This document shows, in pieces, positions 25,521 to 34,159 of a stretch of 62,547 nucleotides of DNA (its first letter is position 1; each line of letters begins with the position of its first letter). A program made the translations under genes and the position numbers. The notes beneath the pieces are model-generated. The model did not search any database. It saw only the letters and a list, made by a program, of their open reading frames with translations, and had not been told where the DNA came from. Source of the DNA: Caryophanon sp036309765. Lineage in GTDB: Bacteria; Bacillota; Bacilli; Bacillales_A; Planococcaceae. The stretch is from contig JAXJTE010000211.1 in assembly GCA_036309765.1 (NCBI GenBank), forward strand, positions 1 through 62,547. Reading direction: 5' to 3'.

Positions 25521-26708
25521 TTATCGCTTCTTCGCAAATGTTTTGCCTTTTGCTGGTGCCTTTTTCGGTGTCGGGGCGCTCACTGTTTTTGAGTTCCCTT
25601 CGATTAATGCACCGTCATGCCATACTTTTTGCACGGGCTTTTTCGGTAAATCACGCGTTAATTTTTTGTAGTCTTTCTCGTCGTGATACGATAAAAACGC
25701 AATCACTTCACCGTCTGCACCGGCACGACCTGTACGACCAGAGCGGTGTAAATATTGCTCCACTGTGCGCGGTACGTCTACGTGAATAACGTGTGTTAAA
25801 CCATCAATATCTAAACCACGAGCTGCGATGTCCGTTGCGATTAAAATTTTCGCCTCGCCTTTACGGAATGCTTGTAACGTTTTTTGACGCTCTTCTTTTT
25901 TCATTTCTGAATGTAGCGTCACAACTTTTGCATCGCGGAACTTTAATTTGTTTTCCTTCATGATGACTTGGTCGATGTTGTTCACGAATGCTAACGCTTG
26001 TAACCCGTCTTGGTACGATAGGCGGCGTAGTAAATCTGTTTTATCACGCTCATCGACTTTCACGAATGAATGCACGACTTTCCCACCTGCTGGCATATCC
26101 TCTGGGCGAATGACAATGCGCGCTGGCTCAAACATTAAGCGCTCTGCTACTAATTCAATTTCCTCTGTAATCGTCGCTGATACGACAACAACTTGACGAC
26201 CAAATGCTGATGCGTCGATAAATGATTTTACGACAACGCGGTATTCGCGGCTAAGTAGTTGATCGCACTCATCTAATACGATTGTTTCTACTTCTTTAAG
26301 CTTTAATTTCCCGGCGCGTGCTAATTCATTTAAACGTCCTGGTGTCCCAACAACAATCGTCGGCTTTTTCTTTAGCTTCTCAACTTGACGTGCTGTGTTT
26401 GCCCCGCCGATTAATTGCTGAACCGTAATGTCTGTGCCTTCTGTCCATTCACGAATGACATTCACAATTTGCATCGCTAGTTCTTGTGATGGTGCCACGA
26501 TTAATGCTTGCGTTTGCTTTTTGCTGCCGTCTACTTTGTTTAAAATTGGTAATGTATACGCAAGTGTTTTCCCTGAACCTGTTGGCGACTGTGCGACAAC
26601 GTCCTTGCCATCTAACATTAATGGAATAAGCTCCTCTTGAACTTTCATTGGTTCTTCAAAGCTCCACTTCGCTTGTAACTGCTCGTTTAATAATTGTACT
26701 ACTGACAT
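25521..26708 (-). CDS. yfmL: DEAD-box-family RNA helicase (YfmL-like, DECD variant)
   Basis: This 395-residue RNA helicase has Q-motif VQEELIP, motif I SPTGSGKT, Ia PSQELAMQ, Ib VGTPGRL, motif II DECD instead of DEAD, motif III SATI, motif IV FVNN, and motifs V/VI ATDIAARGLDIDG and HRSGRTGR. The overall text is close to B. subtilis YfmL, which is linked to ribosome assembly. The C-terminus is short and lysine-rich (KKAPAKGKTFAKKR), replacing a separate RNA-binding domain. AAGGTGG lies upstream of the ATG. Confidence 0.92.
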   Translation of the reverse strand: MSVVQLLNEQLQAKWSFEEPMKVQEELIPLMLDGKDVVAQSPTGSGKTLAYTLPILNKVDGSKKQTQALIVAPSQELAMQIVNVIREWTEGTDITVQQLIGGANTARQVEKLKKKPTIVVGTPGRLNELARAGKLKLKEVETIVLDECDQLLSREYRVVVKSFIDASAFGRQVVVVSATITEEIELVAERLMFEPARIVIRPEDMPAGGKVVHSFVKVDERDKTDLLRRLSYQDGLQALAFVNNIDQVIMKENKLKFRDAKVVTLHSEMKKEERQKTLQAFRKGEAKILIATDIAARGLDIDGLTHVIHVDVPRTVEQYLHRSGRTGRAGADGEVIAFLSYHDEKDYKKLTRDLPKKPVQKVWHDGALIEGNSKTVSAPTPKKAPAKGKTFAKKR

Positions 26709-26740
26709 AATCGTCCACCTTCTATTCGTATAATTAAAAA

Positions 26741-26762
26741 AGGAGGGCTATATGACCCCCCT
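26741..26762 (-). terminator. Terminator of the lipoprotein gene
   Basis: AGGGGGG and CCCTCCT pair (one G-U) around an 8-base loop on the minus strand, followed by TTTTTT. Confidence 0.75.
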
Positions 26763-26805
26763 GAAAATATGCACTATTTGCTTTGTAGTATAGCATGTTT
26801 TTCGT

Positions 26806-27714
26806 TTATTTTCGAATGACAACTGCTTGTGCACCGAGCTGTGTAAAGCGCTCTAAAAATAACGCCTCGTCGTACTGCTTTTGCGTCGCATTCGATATGA
26901 CGTGAAACTGCTTGCGGCTATGACCGATAATGACGACTGGTTCGACGTTACGTGCCATTGAAAACGTTTCGACTTGCCCTTGCAGCTGCCACACTGTATT
27001 TTGCGGCTCGGCTAACTCCTTCGTCACCCATGCGATGACTGGCACACCACTTTTTACGATTTGTAGTAGCTCGTCTTCTGTGCTGCCCGATGCGTCAAAT
27101 ACCGACAATAAAACGTCGTGCTGTTTCGCTAACGTAACGGCCACTTCAGCAATCGGTTTTGCAAGCACGTAGCTTTCGTCGCCATACACATCACCAATCA
27201 GTGCCGCATTTGGATTTCCGCCAATGACATTATCAATAAATGGTTGCTGTGGCAATGACGAGAGTACTTCTTCGAGCGTTACCTCAATGCCGTAATATTG
27301 TAGTACGGACGTTAGCGCAACGACCGCTTCCCCTGATTTCATTCTTTCAGGCTGCTCAATCGTCGGCACCGCTAGCCCGCGCAAATTGTTTGGAAAATGT
27401 GTCTCAAATAATAAATACGCCATATCCTTTTCATACGTAAAACGCTCTGAATCTACAATGACCGACTCCTCCATCGATACGTTGCTCACCATATATTCGC
27501 GGTTGTATCTCAAACCATCAAATACAACTTGCCCTTCTTCATCACTTATTTTCGTCGCGATGACTTTGTCTTTCTTCACATCAATCAGCTCGACCTTTAC
27601 GTTTGGCACGACCGCCCCACTCGTAAACTCGACCGTTAATACTTGTAGCGTTCTTTCACTACAGCCTGCTAGCACGATGACTAGTAAGCATAAAAAAATG
27701 CTCTTCTTGAACAT
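26806..27714 (-). CDS. Lipoprotein with degenerate C39-like peptidase domain
   Basis: This 302-residue protein has a lipoprotein signal (LVIVLAGC, acylated Cys at about residue 18), an N-terminal beta-sandwich-like region of the carboxypeptidase-regulatory/CNA-B kind (VPNVKVELIDV...DEEGQVVFDGL) and a C-terminal region laid out like C39_2 peptidases: IEQPERMKSGEAVVALTSVLQYYG, NPNAALIGDVYG, and VPVIAWV...EPVVIIGHS. In active members the first block reads GCE and the last EH; here they read GEA and EP, so the catalytic cysteine and histidine are both replaced. A binding or regulatory role is more likely than proteolysis. ATG 27714 has GAGGA 9 bases upstream. Confidence 0.8.
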   Translation of the reverse strand: MFKKSIFLCLLVIVLAGCSERTLQVLTVEFTSGAVVPNVKVELIDVKKDKVIATKISDEEGQVVFDGLRYNREYMVSNVSMEESVIVDSERFTYEKDMAYLLFETHFPNNLRGLAVPTIEQPERMKSGEAVVALTSVLQYYGIEVTLEEVLSSLPQQPFIDNVIGGNPNAALIGDVYGDESYVLAKPIAEVAVTLAKQHDVLLSVFDASGSTEDELLQIVKSGVPVIAWVTKELAEPQNTVWQLQGQVETFSMARNVEPVVIIGHSRKQFHVISNATQKQYDEALFLERFTQLGAQAVVIRK

Positions 27715-27810
27715 ATGTGTCATTCCTCATACTTTTCATTTAACCGTTCCCATTATACGTCTTTCACTTGTTCATGACTATGCGGCGTTTCGGCTTATTT
27801 TCAACAAAAA

Positions 27811-27835
27811 TAGAGGGAGTTAAACCATCCCTCTA
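27811..27835 (-). terminator. Terminator of the acyl-CoA dehydrogenase gene
   Basis: TAGAGGGA pairs with TCCCTCTA, followed on the minus strand by TTTTTG. Confidence 0.75.
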
Positions 27836-27851
27836 CGCCAAATCACTCATA

Positions 27852-28988
27852 TTACGCTAAAATATCCTTCGCAATAATGCCTTTCATGACCTCGTTCGTG
27901 CCTGCATAAATGGCCGCTACAGGAATGTCTCGGAAGCGTCGTGCAATTTCGTACTCCTCCATATAGCCGTAGCCACCGTGCAGCTGCATACACTGCGCCG
28001 ACACACGCTTTGCTAAGTCGCTAATCCACCACTTCGCCATCGACACTTGCTTCACAATTTCCTCACCCGCAATGTGACGCTTCGTTAGCTCATCAATGTA
28101 CGCACGACCAATATCAATTTCAGTTGCCATTTCAGCGAGCTTAAACTGTGTATTTTGGAAATCGGCAATGCGCTTGTTAAATGCTTTACGCGACTTCACA
28201 TAATCAATCGTTATTTCTAAACAGCACTCCGCTTCCGTTTGCGTTTCAATCGCCACGAGTAAACGCTCCTGCTGTAACTTCTCCATTAAATAATAAAAGC
28301 CGCGCCCTTCCTCACCAATTAAATTAGCAACTGGCACTTTCGCATCGGCAAAAATGAGCTCGCCCGTATCGCTGCTATGCATGCCGACCTTTTTCAACTG
28401 CTTGCCACGCGTAAAGCCTGGCGTATCCGCATCCACAATAAGCAAACTAATACCTTTGTAAGCCGGTGTTACATTCGTATCGGTTTTACAAACGACAACG
28501 ATATAATCGGCACAAATCGCATTCGTAATAAACGTTTTCTCCCCGTTTAAAATGTAATGGTCACCGTCTCGCTTTGCCGTCGTTTGAATCGCCGCTAAGT
28601 CAGATCCCGCACCTGGCTCGGTCATCGCAATGGCCGAAATCCATTCGCCGCTCACGCTTTTTGGCAAATATTTTTCCTTTTGTGCCTCGCTACCGTATGC
28701 CGTTATGTACGGCGTGACAATATCTGAATGAAGCACGATGCCTGCTGCCACCCCTGCACTCACTCGCTCTAGCTCCTCTGCTAAAATACGCGCGTAGCCA
28801 AAGTCCAAGCTTAAACCTCCGTATGCCTCGTCCACCATTGGGCATAAAAAGCCGTTGTCGCCGAGCTTTCGCCAAAACGCCCGTGGAATTGCACGCGTCT
28901 CCTCCCATCCATCGACGAACGGATACGCCTCCTTGTCTAACATTTTACGTAATGCCTGTCGAAACATGTGCTGTTCATCTGTCCACAT
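27852..28988 (-). CDS. Acyl-CoA dehydrogenase family protein
   Basis: This 378-residue flavoenzyme should oxidise an acyl-CoA to the enoyl-CoA. FAD-binding signatures AMTEPGAGSDLAAI (121-134) and the C-terminal QLHGGYGYMEEY are present. The position that holds the catalytic glutamate in short- and medium-chain enzymes reads YAGTNE, with Ala for Glu; instead Glu241 in QQERLLVA aligns with the helix-G glutamate used by isovaleryl-CoA and long-chain enzymes. The substrate is therefore probably branched or long-chain (inference). No other beta-oxidation gene is adjacent. Confidence 0.92.
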   Translation of the reverse strand: MWTDEQHMFRQALRKMLDKEAYPFVDGWEETRAIPRAFWRKLGDNGFLCPMVDEAYGGLSLDFGYARILAEELERVSAGVAAGIVLHSDIVTPYITAYGSEAQKEKYLPKSVSGEWISAIAMTEPGAGSDLAAIQTTAKRDGDHYILNGEKTFITNAICADYIVVVCKTDTNVTPAYKGISLLIVDADTPGFTRGKQLKKVGMHSSDTGELIFADAKVPVANLIGEEGRGFYYLMEKLQQERLLVAIETQTEAECCLEITIDYVKSRKAFNKRIADFQNTQFKLAEMATEIDIGRAYIDELTKRHIAGEEIVKQVSMAKWWISDLAKRVSAQCMQLHGGYGYMEEYEIARRFRDIPVAAIYAGTNEVMKGIIAKDILA

Positions 28989-29173
28989 AAAACATCACCC
29001 CTTTTATCCATTATACGCCAAAAAGCACGTTTATCGTACACGAAGCTCCATTTTTCCGACAAATCATACAATGAAGCAGCACATCACTTGCTACAAAAAT
29101 AAAGTTGGCGGTGCTATGATAAACAAATCAAAGGTGTTCGTTAGCCACTACTCAATAAAAGGAGACTTCCTAC

Positions 29174-29752
29174 ATGCAAATTGCCATCATTAGCGATTTA
29201 CATTCCAACACAAAAACGTTAAAAAAAGTGCTGCGCCATATTCGCGACGTTGCACCGAAAGCACCAATCATTTGCCTAGGTGACTTGTACGAATGCACCG
29301 TCAGTAAAAAGAAGGCGATGTTCATGCGCGACATGCCACTTCACGATGCTGCTATCACATCAGACAAATTCGAGCAGCTGCTTCACTTTGTAACCGTGCG
29401 CGGCAATCAAGAGGAGCGCATCGCACAAGTGACAGGGCTTGCGCAATTTAGCAACTACCCTGAAACGATTGAAATGGATAACGCGCTCTTCATTCATGGG
29501 CATCAGTTCGGCTGGACGCCAGAATGGACAGCGATTTTCCCAACGTATAAACATGAAATGATTTTCTTTGGGCATTCACATCAAGCCGCGTACTACATCG
29601 ATGGTGAACGCCACGTCGTCAAACCAAATACGACGATTATATTCGGTGAGAAGCAGCTATTTATTAACGTCGGCTCTGTCGTCGATCATTACGAATGGGC
29701 GCTGTATGACACTGGTGCAAAAAGCGTAACATTCCAAAAAGCACACGCATAA
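29174..29752 (+). CDS. Calcineurin-like metallophosphoesterase
   Basis: This 192-residue protein has the two-metal phosphoesterase motifs ISDLHSN, LGDLYE, VRGNQEE (GNHE variant), FIHGHQFGW and FGHSHQAAYY. It resembles YfcE/MJ0936-type phosphodiesterases, but the third motif has Gln for the usual His, which may change catalysis. Substrate unknown. AAAGGAG lies 9 bases before the ATG. Single gene with its own terminator. Confidence 0.88.
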   Translation: MQIAIISDLHSNTKTLKKVLRHIRDVAPKAPIICLGDLYECTVSKKKAMFMRDMPLHDAAITSDKFEQLLHFVTVRGNQEERIAQVTGLAQFSNYPETIEMDNALFIHGHQFGWTPEWTAIFPTYKHEMIFFGHSHQAAYYIDGERHVVKPNTTIIFGEKQLFINVGSVVDHYEWALYDTGAKSVTFQKAHA

Positions 29753-29790
29753 AAAACGTAGCGCCAAGCAATTCGCTGACGCTACGTTTT
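29753..29790. terminator. Bidirectional terminator
   Basis: AAAACGTAGCG (29753-29763) is exactly complementary to 29780-29790 and lies between convergent genes. Confidence 0.88.
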
Positions 29791-31545
29791 TTATTTATTC
29801 ATATGCCCATTTTTCTCATGCACTAAAATTTCTTTTAGCTCCTGTAACTTCTCAATGACCACTTTCGATACGCTCGTAATATCTTCTAAATAACGCTCTG
29901 CCTCATCTTTACGGCCTGCGTTGTATGCAGTTACTGCTTTACGCGCAATGTCGTACACTTGTAAATGCGGTTGCTCTAGCTCCTTGTACGCACGTTCGTT
30001 TTGTAAAATCATTTTGCCTTTGCCGTAATACCACTCACCTAAGCGCGACTCTCTCGCCGTGCCGACCTCTGACTCAGTCATTTGTTCAAAGCCGAGCAAT
30101 AAGTTGTAAATGCGCCAGCGCCATAATAAATGGTCAGTAATCGTTAGCTCTACGATGTCCTCTTGGCTAATGATGAAGTTACGCGAAATTGTTTCCGTAC
30201 GATAGCGGTCAATCATTTTACTTAACGTGTAAATGGCATTGCCCGTATTGAATGCGATTTCTTTACTGTACTTACTATTTTCTGCAATGACCTCGTTACG
30301 CCCTGTAATATCTGATGCCGACTGTGCTTGCCCGCTCGTCGTTTGCGAAATGCCTTCAAAGCGAGCGCCCTGCTCCTGAAGCTTTTTGTTTAGCTCTGAC
30401 AGCGTCGCCGAAATTTGCATCGTATCGCTTACACCTTCATGCAGCTCGTGCGCCGACTTTTTCGTCATCTCTTGAATGTTTTGCGTAATGTGTAGCAGCT
30501 CTTGAATGTCGCTATTGATCGACGTCACCGAACGCTTCGTATCATCAGCAAGCTTTCGTACTTCCTCTGCTACGACCGCAAAGCCTTTCCCCGCATCGCC
30601 TGCACGTGCTGCTTCAATCGACGCGTTAAGCGCTAATAAATTCGTTTGATCCGCAATGCCTGTAATGAGCTCAATTAGTTTCGCAACCGAATTAACGCGC
30701 TCCACTAAACGTGCCACATCTTCAATCATCACATGCTGCCCTTCATCAGTGCGCTGTAGCATCTCACTCACATGATTGAGCGATTCAATGTCTGAGTTTA
30801 ACTCCTCAAGCTGTTGCTGCGTGCTGCCTGAAATATGCGCAATCGTCTCGGCCACTTCCTCAATGCTTGAATCAAGCTGCTGCATCGAGTCACTCGCTGA
30901 CATAACCTCTTCTTCTTGCACATCCTGGAATTGCAACAGCTGCTTAATTTGATCCAGCTGCGTATTGTATTTAATAATTTCACCTAAGCCGTTTACAATC
31001 GAGCCTGCCTGAATTTCAATATATGTCTCAACAATAATTTGCTGGTCGATCGTCACGAGACTATCATACGCCAACAACACGTCCATTAAATGCTTTTTGT
31101 TACGTCCATATTCTTGAATGATAAGCGGAATAATGAGCTGATTAATTAACGTATATGCCGAAATCATCCAGTTCGGTAACACACCAATTCGTGCATGTGT
31201 ATACGCGATTTTACGCCGCTTAAAGACGTACGCTAAATCAAGCTCATCTTCAAATAAGCTAATAAAATGCCCATCAAACAATTTTTTCAAACGGTCTACA
31301 GAGGAGTGTGTATTGATTACTTCATTAAATTCTGGAATTTCCAGTAGGCGATTGTAGAAATTATCTAAAATGTAGTTGCGATTATCTACATAAATTTCAC
31401 GTAAAAATGTGACCGACTCACGACGAATTTGCGACAATGCCAAAAAGTCTAGCTTCTCCTTAAATCGCTCGTTCGTCTTAATGTCTGAACGATCCATTTG
31501 TGAGAAGTAGTCATATTTAATCTCTTTCTTTTTTTTAAATATCAT
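29791..31545 (-). CDS. hemAT: Globin-coupled chemoreceptor (HemAT-like) with C-terminal CZB-like region
   Basis: This 584-residue soluble transducer has an N-terminal globin-sensor domain (about 30-190) with RRKIAYTHARIGVLPNW, where the histidine fits the haem-proximal position of HemAT, so oxygen is the probable signal. The chemoreceptor signalling hairpin carries the tip ADQTNLLALNASIEAARAG. The last 110 residues resemble a chemoreceptor zinc-binding (CZB) domain (DHLLWRWRIYN, SRLGEWYYGKG, PHLQVYDIA), but the usual cysteine is Ser and the last histidine is Tyr. No membrane segments. ATG 31545 has GGAGGA upstream. Likely aerotaxis receptor. Confidence 0.88.
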   Translation of the reverse strand: MIFKKKKEIKYDYFSQMDRSDIKTNERFKEKLDFLALSQIRRESVTFLREIYVDNRNYILDNFYNRLLEIPEFNEVINTHSSVDRLKKLFDGHFISLFEDELDLAYVFKRRKIAYTHARIGVLPNWMISAYTLINQLIIPLIIQEYGRNKKHLMDVLLAYDSLVTIDQQIIVETYIEIQAGSIVNGLGEIIKYNTQLDQIKQLLQFQDVQEEEVMSASDSMQQLDSSIEEVAETIAHISGSTQQQLEELNSDIESLNHVSEMLQRTDEGQHVMIEDVARLVERVNSVAKLIELITGIADQTNLLALNASIEAARAGDAGKGFAVVAEEVRKLADDTKRSVTSINSDIQELLHITQNIQEMTKKSAHELHEGVSDTMQISATLSELNKKLQEQGARFEGISQTTSGQAQSASDITGRNEVIAENSKYSKEIAFNTGNAIYTLSKMIDRYRTETISRNFIISQEDIVELTITDHLLWRWRIYNLLLGFEQMTESEVGTARESRLGEWYYGKGKMILQNERAYKELEQPHLQVYDIARKAVTAYNAGRKDEAERYLEDITSVSKVVIEKLQELKEILVHEKNGHMNK

Positions 31546-31646
31546 GCTTTTTTCCTCCAATAGATGTCTCTCTGTACCGTTATTACCTTTTATTCTCGAA
31601 TATAAATATTATAAACATACTATTAGAGAAATACAGCTTGAAAATA

Positions 31647-32987
31647 TCACTTTTCCTTCACGAACACTCCGTTAACTATACTTTCTGCAAAAATATTATA
31701 ATCCTCATATACTTGAGTTGCATAATAATGCGCATGAAGTGATACATAGTCGACAAATTGCTCCAAATCTCTAATGGCGTCTAAAATTTCTTCTTCGCTT
31801 TGGTTTGGCACGATGTCGTTTAGTGCAATCCCTGCTCGGCTATGATTTTTCGCCGTAATCGCACCCATGATAGCAAGTGTTTTTTCATAGTCCTCAACCG
31901 ATTTATAGTTTTTTTGCTTTACTTTCTTTTTGTACGGTGAGCGTTCACGCACATAAAATTGCTCACCATCAATCGTTAAATAACCTAAATACGGGTCCTC
32001 TAAATGATGCATCGCCTTTTGTGTTGCGACGACACGATGCCCTTGATGACCATATTTTGTCCAAAAATCTTCACGGTATTTTAAAAAGTAAGCCGGTATT
32101 GCTGCACGCACTTCTTTTATTTCAAGCACTAAATCCTCAAGACCTGCCGCATCTCGTTCACCTTCTACGAGTGCATAGTAACGTTTTAGGCCTATCGATG
32201 CCGTACCTGTACCGTACTTTTTAACAATATCATTTAGGCGATAAAATGTAATGGTGCTTTGGTCGCTCTCGTCTAAAGAACTATAATAGTCGTTAGCCAC
32301 AGCTTGAATTGTAGCTGCCTCTTCCTCACTCACTCGCTCAATTTCTTCACTTTCGATAAATTGACGTTTGCCTTGTTCATCGACCGTCGTAATATCTTGT
32401 AATAAATGATTTTCCTTGCGCTGCTCAAGCTTCTTTAGCACGCGCTTAATCGGTCCGCGCGTATTGTCCTTTGTGAAAATCAGTGTCATTGGATCGTCTT
32501 TGCCCGATGCAAAACGCTTCAGTTGCTTCACGTAGCCTTCGATATACTGGCGAATGAAGCCGTTTTGCTCCTCATTCGTATAGCCTTCTTCCTCTGTATA
32601 TAACACGATGCTAATGCTCATGCGCAAAATGTCGTACAAATACGAGCCGATATAGCCTTCATCAAAGTCGTTAATGTCATATACGATGTCACCGTCTTCA
32701 TTTTGGAACGCACCGAAGTTATCCATATGTAAATCGCCTTGAATCCAAATCGGTGCATCCTCCGCTGTATGGTACGGCGACGGTACATTTGCATGGTCAA
32801 AGTAAAATAAATACGCACTGCCACGGAAGAAGCGAAACGGGCTCTCTACCATGTTTCGATATTTCTCTTGTCGCCCCTCCTCACTTAATCCTAACGTTTC
32901 AACATCGAATTCATGAAATATTTGCTCCAATAAATGTTTGCGGATGCTTGTACGGGTTTCTTTTACGCGCTCTTCATAATGTTTCAT
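31647..32987 (-). CDS. DUF2252 family protein
   Basis: This 446-residue soluble protein matches the DUF2252 (COG4320) family: SPFRFFRGSAYLFYFD near residue 55, then WIQGDLHMDNFGAF and DINDFDEGYIGSYLYD, which resemble the catalytic and metal-binding loops of aminoglycoside-phosphotransferase-like kinases (HxDxxxxN and D). A small-molecule kinase activity is therefore possible but unproven. ATG 32987 has AAGGGAGA upstream; the longer frame to 33026 runs into the terminator before it. Confidence 0.85.
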   Translation of the reverse strand: MKHYEERVKETRTSIRKHLLEQIFHEFDVETLGLSEEGRQEKYRNMVESPFRFFRGSAYLFYFDHANVPSPYHTAEDAPIWIQGDLHMDNFGAFQNEDGDIVYDINDFDEGYIGSYLYDILRMSISIVLYTEEEGYTNEEQNGFIRQYIEGYVKQLKRFASGKDDPMTLIFTKDNTRGPIKRVLKKLEQRKENHLLQDITTVDEQGKRQFIESEEIERVSEEEAATIQAVANDYYSSLDESDQSTITFYRLNDIVKKYGTGTASIGLKRYYALVEGERDAAGLEDLVLEIKEVRAAIPAYFLKYREDFWTKYGHQGHRVVATQKAMHHLEDPYLGYLTIDGEQFYVRERSPYKKKVKQKNYKSVEDYEKTLAIMGAITAKNHSRAGIALNDIVPNQSEEEILDAIRDLEQFVDYVSLHAHYYATQVYEDYNIFAESIVNGVFVKEK

Positions 32988-33015
32988 CGTATCTCCCTTT
33001 CTATCTCCATATAAA

Positions 33016-33046
33016 AAAGAAGCCACTTCAATTTTGTGGCTTCTTT
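33016..33046 (-). terminator. Terminator of the radical SAM / CWC operon
   Basis: AAAGAAGCCAC (33016-33026) pairs with GTGGCTTCTTT (33036-33046); T-run on the minus strand. The CWC stop codon lies within the stem region. Confidence 0.85.
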
Positions 33047-33222
33047 AACATTTCGCTATATTTCGCATAACATCCTTCACAAATGCATGCTTTATTTTTA
33101 AATTCATCTGGTATTTGTGCAAGGACCCACTCGTCAAACTGCTTGTTCATGCACCAGCACGATGCGACGTCTGGTGTACCTGCTAAGCAGCCGTTCGCTA
33201 ACTTGCATATCGGACATTCCAT
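33028..33222 (-). CDS. Small cysteine-rich CWC-family protein
   Basis: A 64-residue protein with seven cysteines in the pattern CPICKLANGC...CWCM...CICEGC, the cysteine-rich CWC family layout. It probably binds a metal ion; no function is known. Its ATG shares one base with the stop codon of the radical SAM gene (TAATG), so translation is coupled. The longer frame upstream has no own ribosome binding site. Confidence 0.85.
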   Translation of the reverse strand: MECPICKLANGCLAGTPDVASCWCMNKQFDEWVLAQIPDEFKNKACICEGCYAKYSEMLKKPQN

Positions 33223-34109
33223 TAAAAGTCCATCTCCATTCCAAACTTTTGACGATAGCCGCATTTACGACAAAGCTCCTCTACTGCTTCACGACGCGAG
33301 AATCCTTCAACTAAATTTGTCGCACGCTCACCATCGACAATGTCCCCGAACTTTTGCTCATGAATATTGCCTAGGTTAATAACTCCTTCACCATCTAAGC
33401 AGCACGGTACGACTGTGCCATCAACTAAAATCGCCGCGTGACTACGCAGTGCGTGGCAGAAGCCTTTTCCTTTATCCTCTGGTGCAAGTAAGCTCGGCCA
33501 GCGGAACTCGTGGTCTTGGTTTAAGTAGACGTTTTTGCCGATTTTGACGCCTTTACCTGGTTCAACGCGCTCTTCAATTTTAAAGTCTAACTCGTATTCG
33601 TTTTCTAAAATATCAAGCGTTTCACGGTTTTTACGGCGGTCTAAATCGGTTTGCTCATCGCGCTGTAAGTTCCATAGGCGATAGCTAATGATTGTATTGT
33701 ACTCGCGTGAATCACGCACGAATTCTAAAATATCCTCTAAATATTTCTCTCGGTTTTCAGAACCTTCATGACCGTCAAAGCTATGCAGCGAGAAGTTCAC
33801 TTGGCGAAGTGCCGGCTTACCAAGCAATTTATGGCGGTTCTTTTTAATGAGTGTGCCGTTTGTCGTAATGTTTACTTTGAATCCGCGCTCATGTGCTGCA
33901 TCAAGCAACTGATCGATGCGGTTGTGTAGCAGTGGCTCGCCTTTTACGTGCAAGTAAATGTATTTCGTATGTCCAACGAGCTGGTCGAGTGTTTTTTCGA
34001 ACTGCTCGACTTTAATCATGCCTTTTGTGCGCAGCGTCGGCGGGCAAAAGCTACAAGCTAAGTTACAAACGCTCGTAATTTCAATATATACTTTTTTAAA
34101 TGTTTTCAA
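33222..34109 (-). CDS. Radical SAM/SPASM-type protein
   Basis: This 295-residue protein has the iron-sulphur motif CNLACSFC at residues 15-22 and a core with HVKGEPLLH and NITTNGTLI. A C-terminal SPASM-like region provides extra cysteines: FCHALRSHAAILVDGTVVPCC, then LCRKCGYRQK. It would generate a 5'-deoxyadenosyl radical; such proteins modify peptides or RNA-linked substrates, but no precursor peptide gene is evident. The only partner is the overlapping CWC gene. Confidence 0.88.
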   Translation of the reverse strand: MKTFKKVYIEITSVCNLACSFCPPTLRTKGMIKVEQFEKTLDQLVGHTKYIYLHVKGEPLLHNRIDQLLDAAHERGFKVNITTNGTLIKKNRHKLLGKPALRQVNFSLHSFDGHEGSENREKYLEDILEFVRDSREYNTIISYRLWNLQRDEQTDLDRRKNRETLDILENEYELDFKIEERVEPGKGVKIGKNVYLNQDHEFRWPSLLAPEDKGKGFCHALRSHAAILVDGTVVPCCLDGEGVINLGNIHEQKFGDIVDGERATNLVEGFSRREAVEELCRKCGYRQKFGMEMDF

Positions 34110-34159
34110 CGTTATTCACCATTCCTAGTTTGTTCGTAAAAGAGTATTGTAGCAAACTT

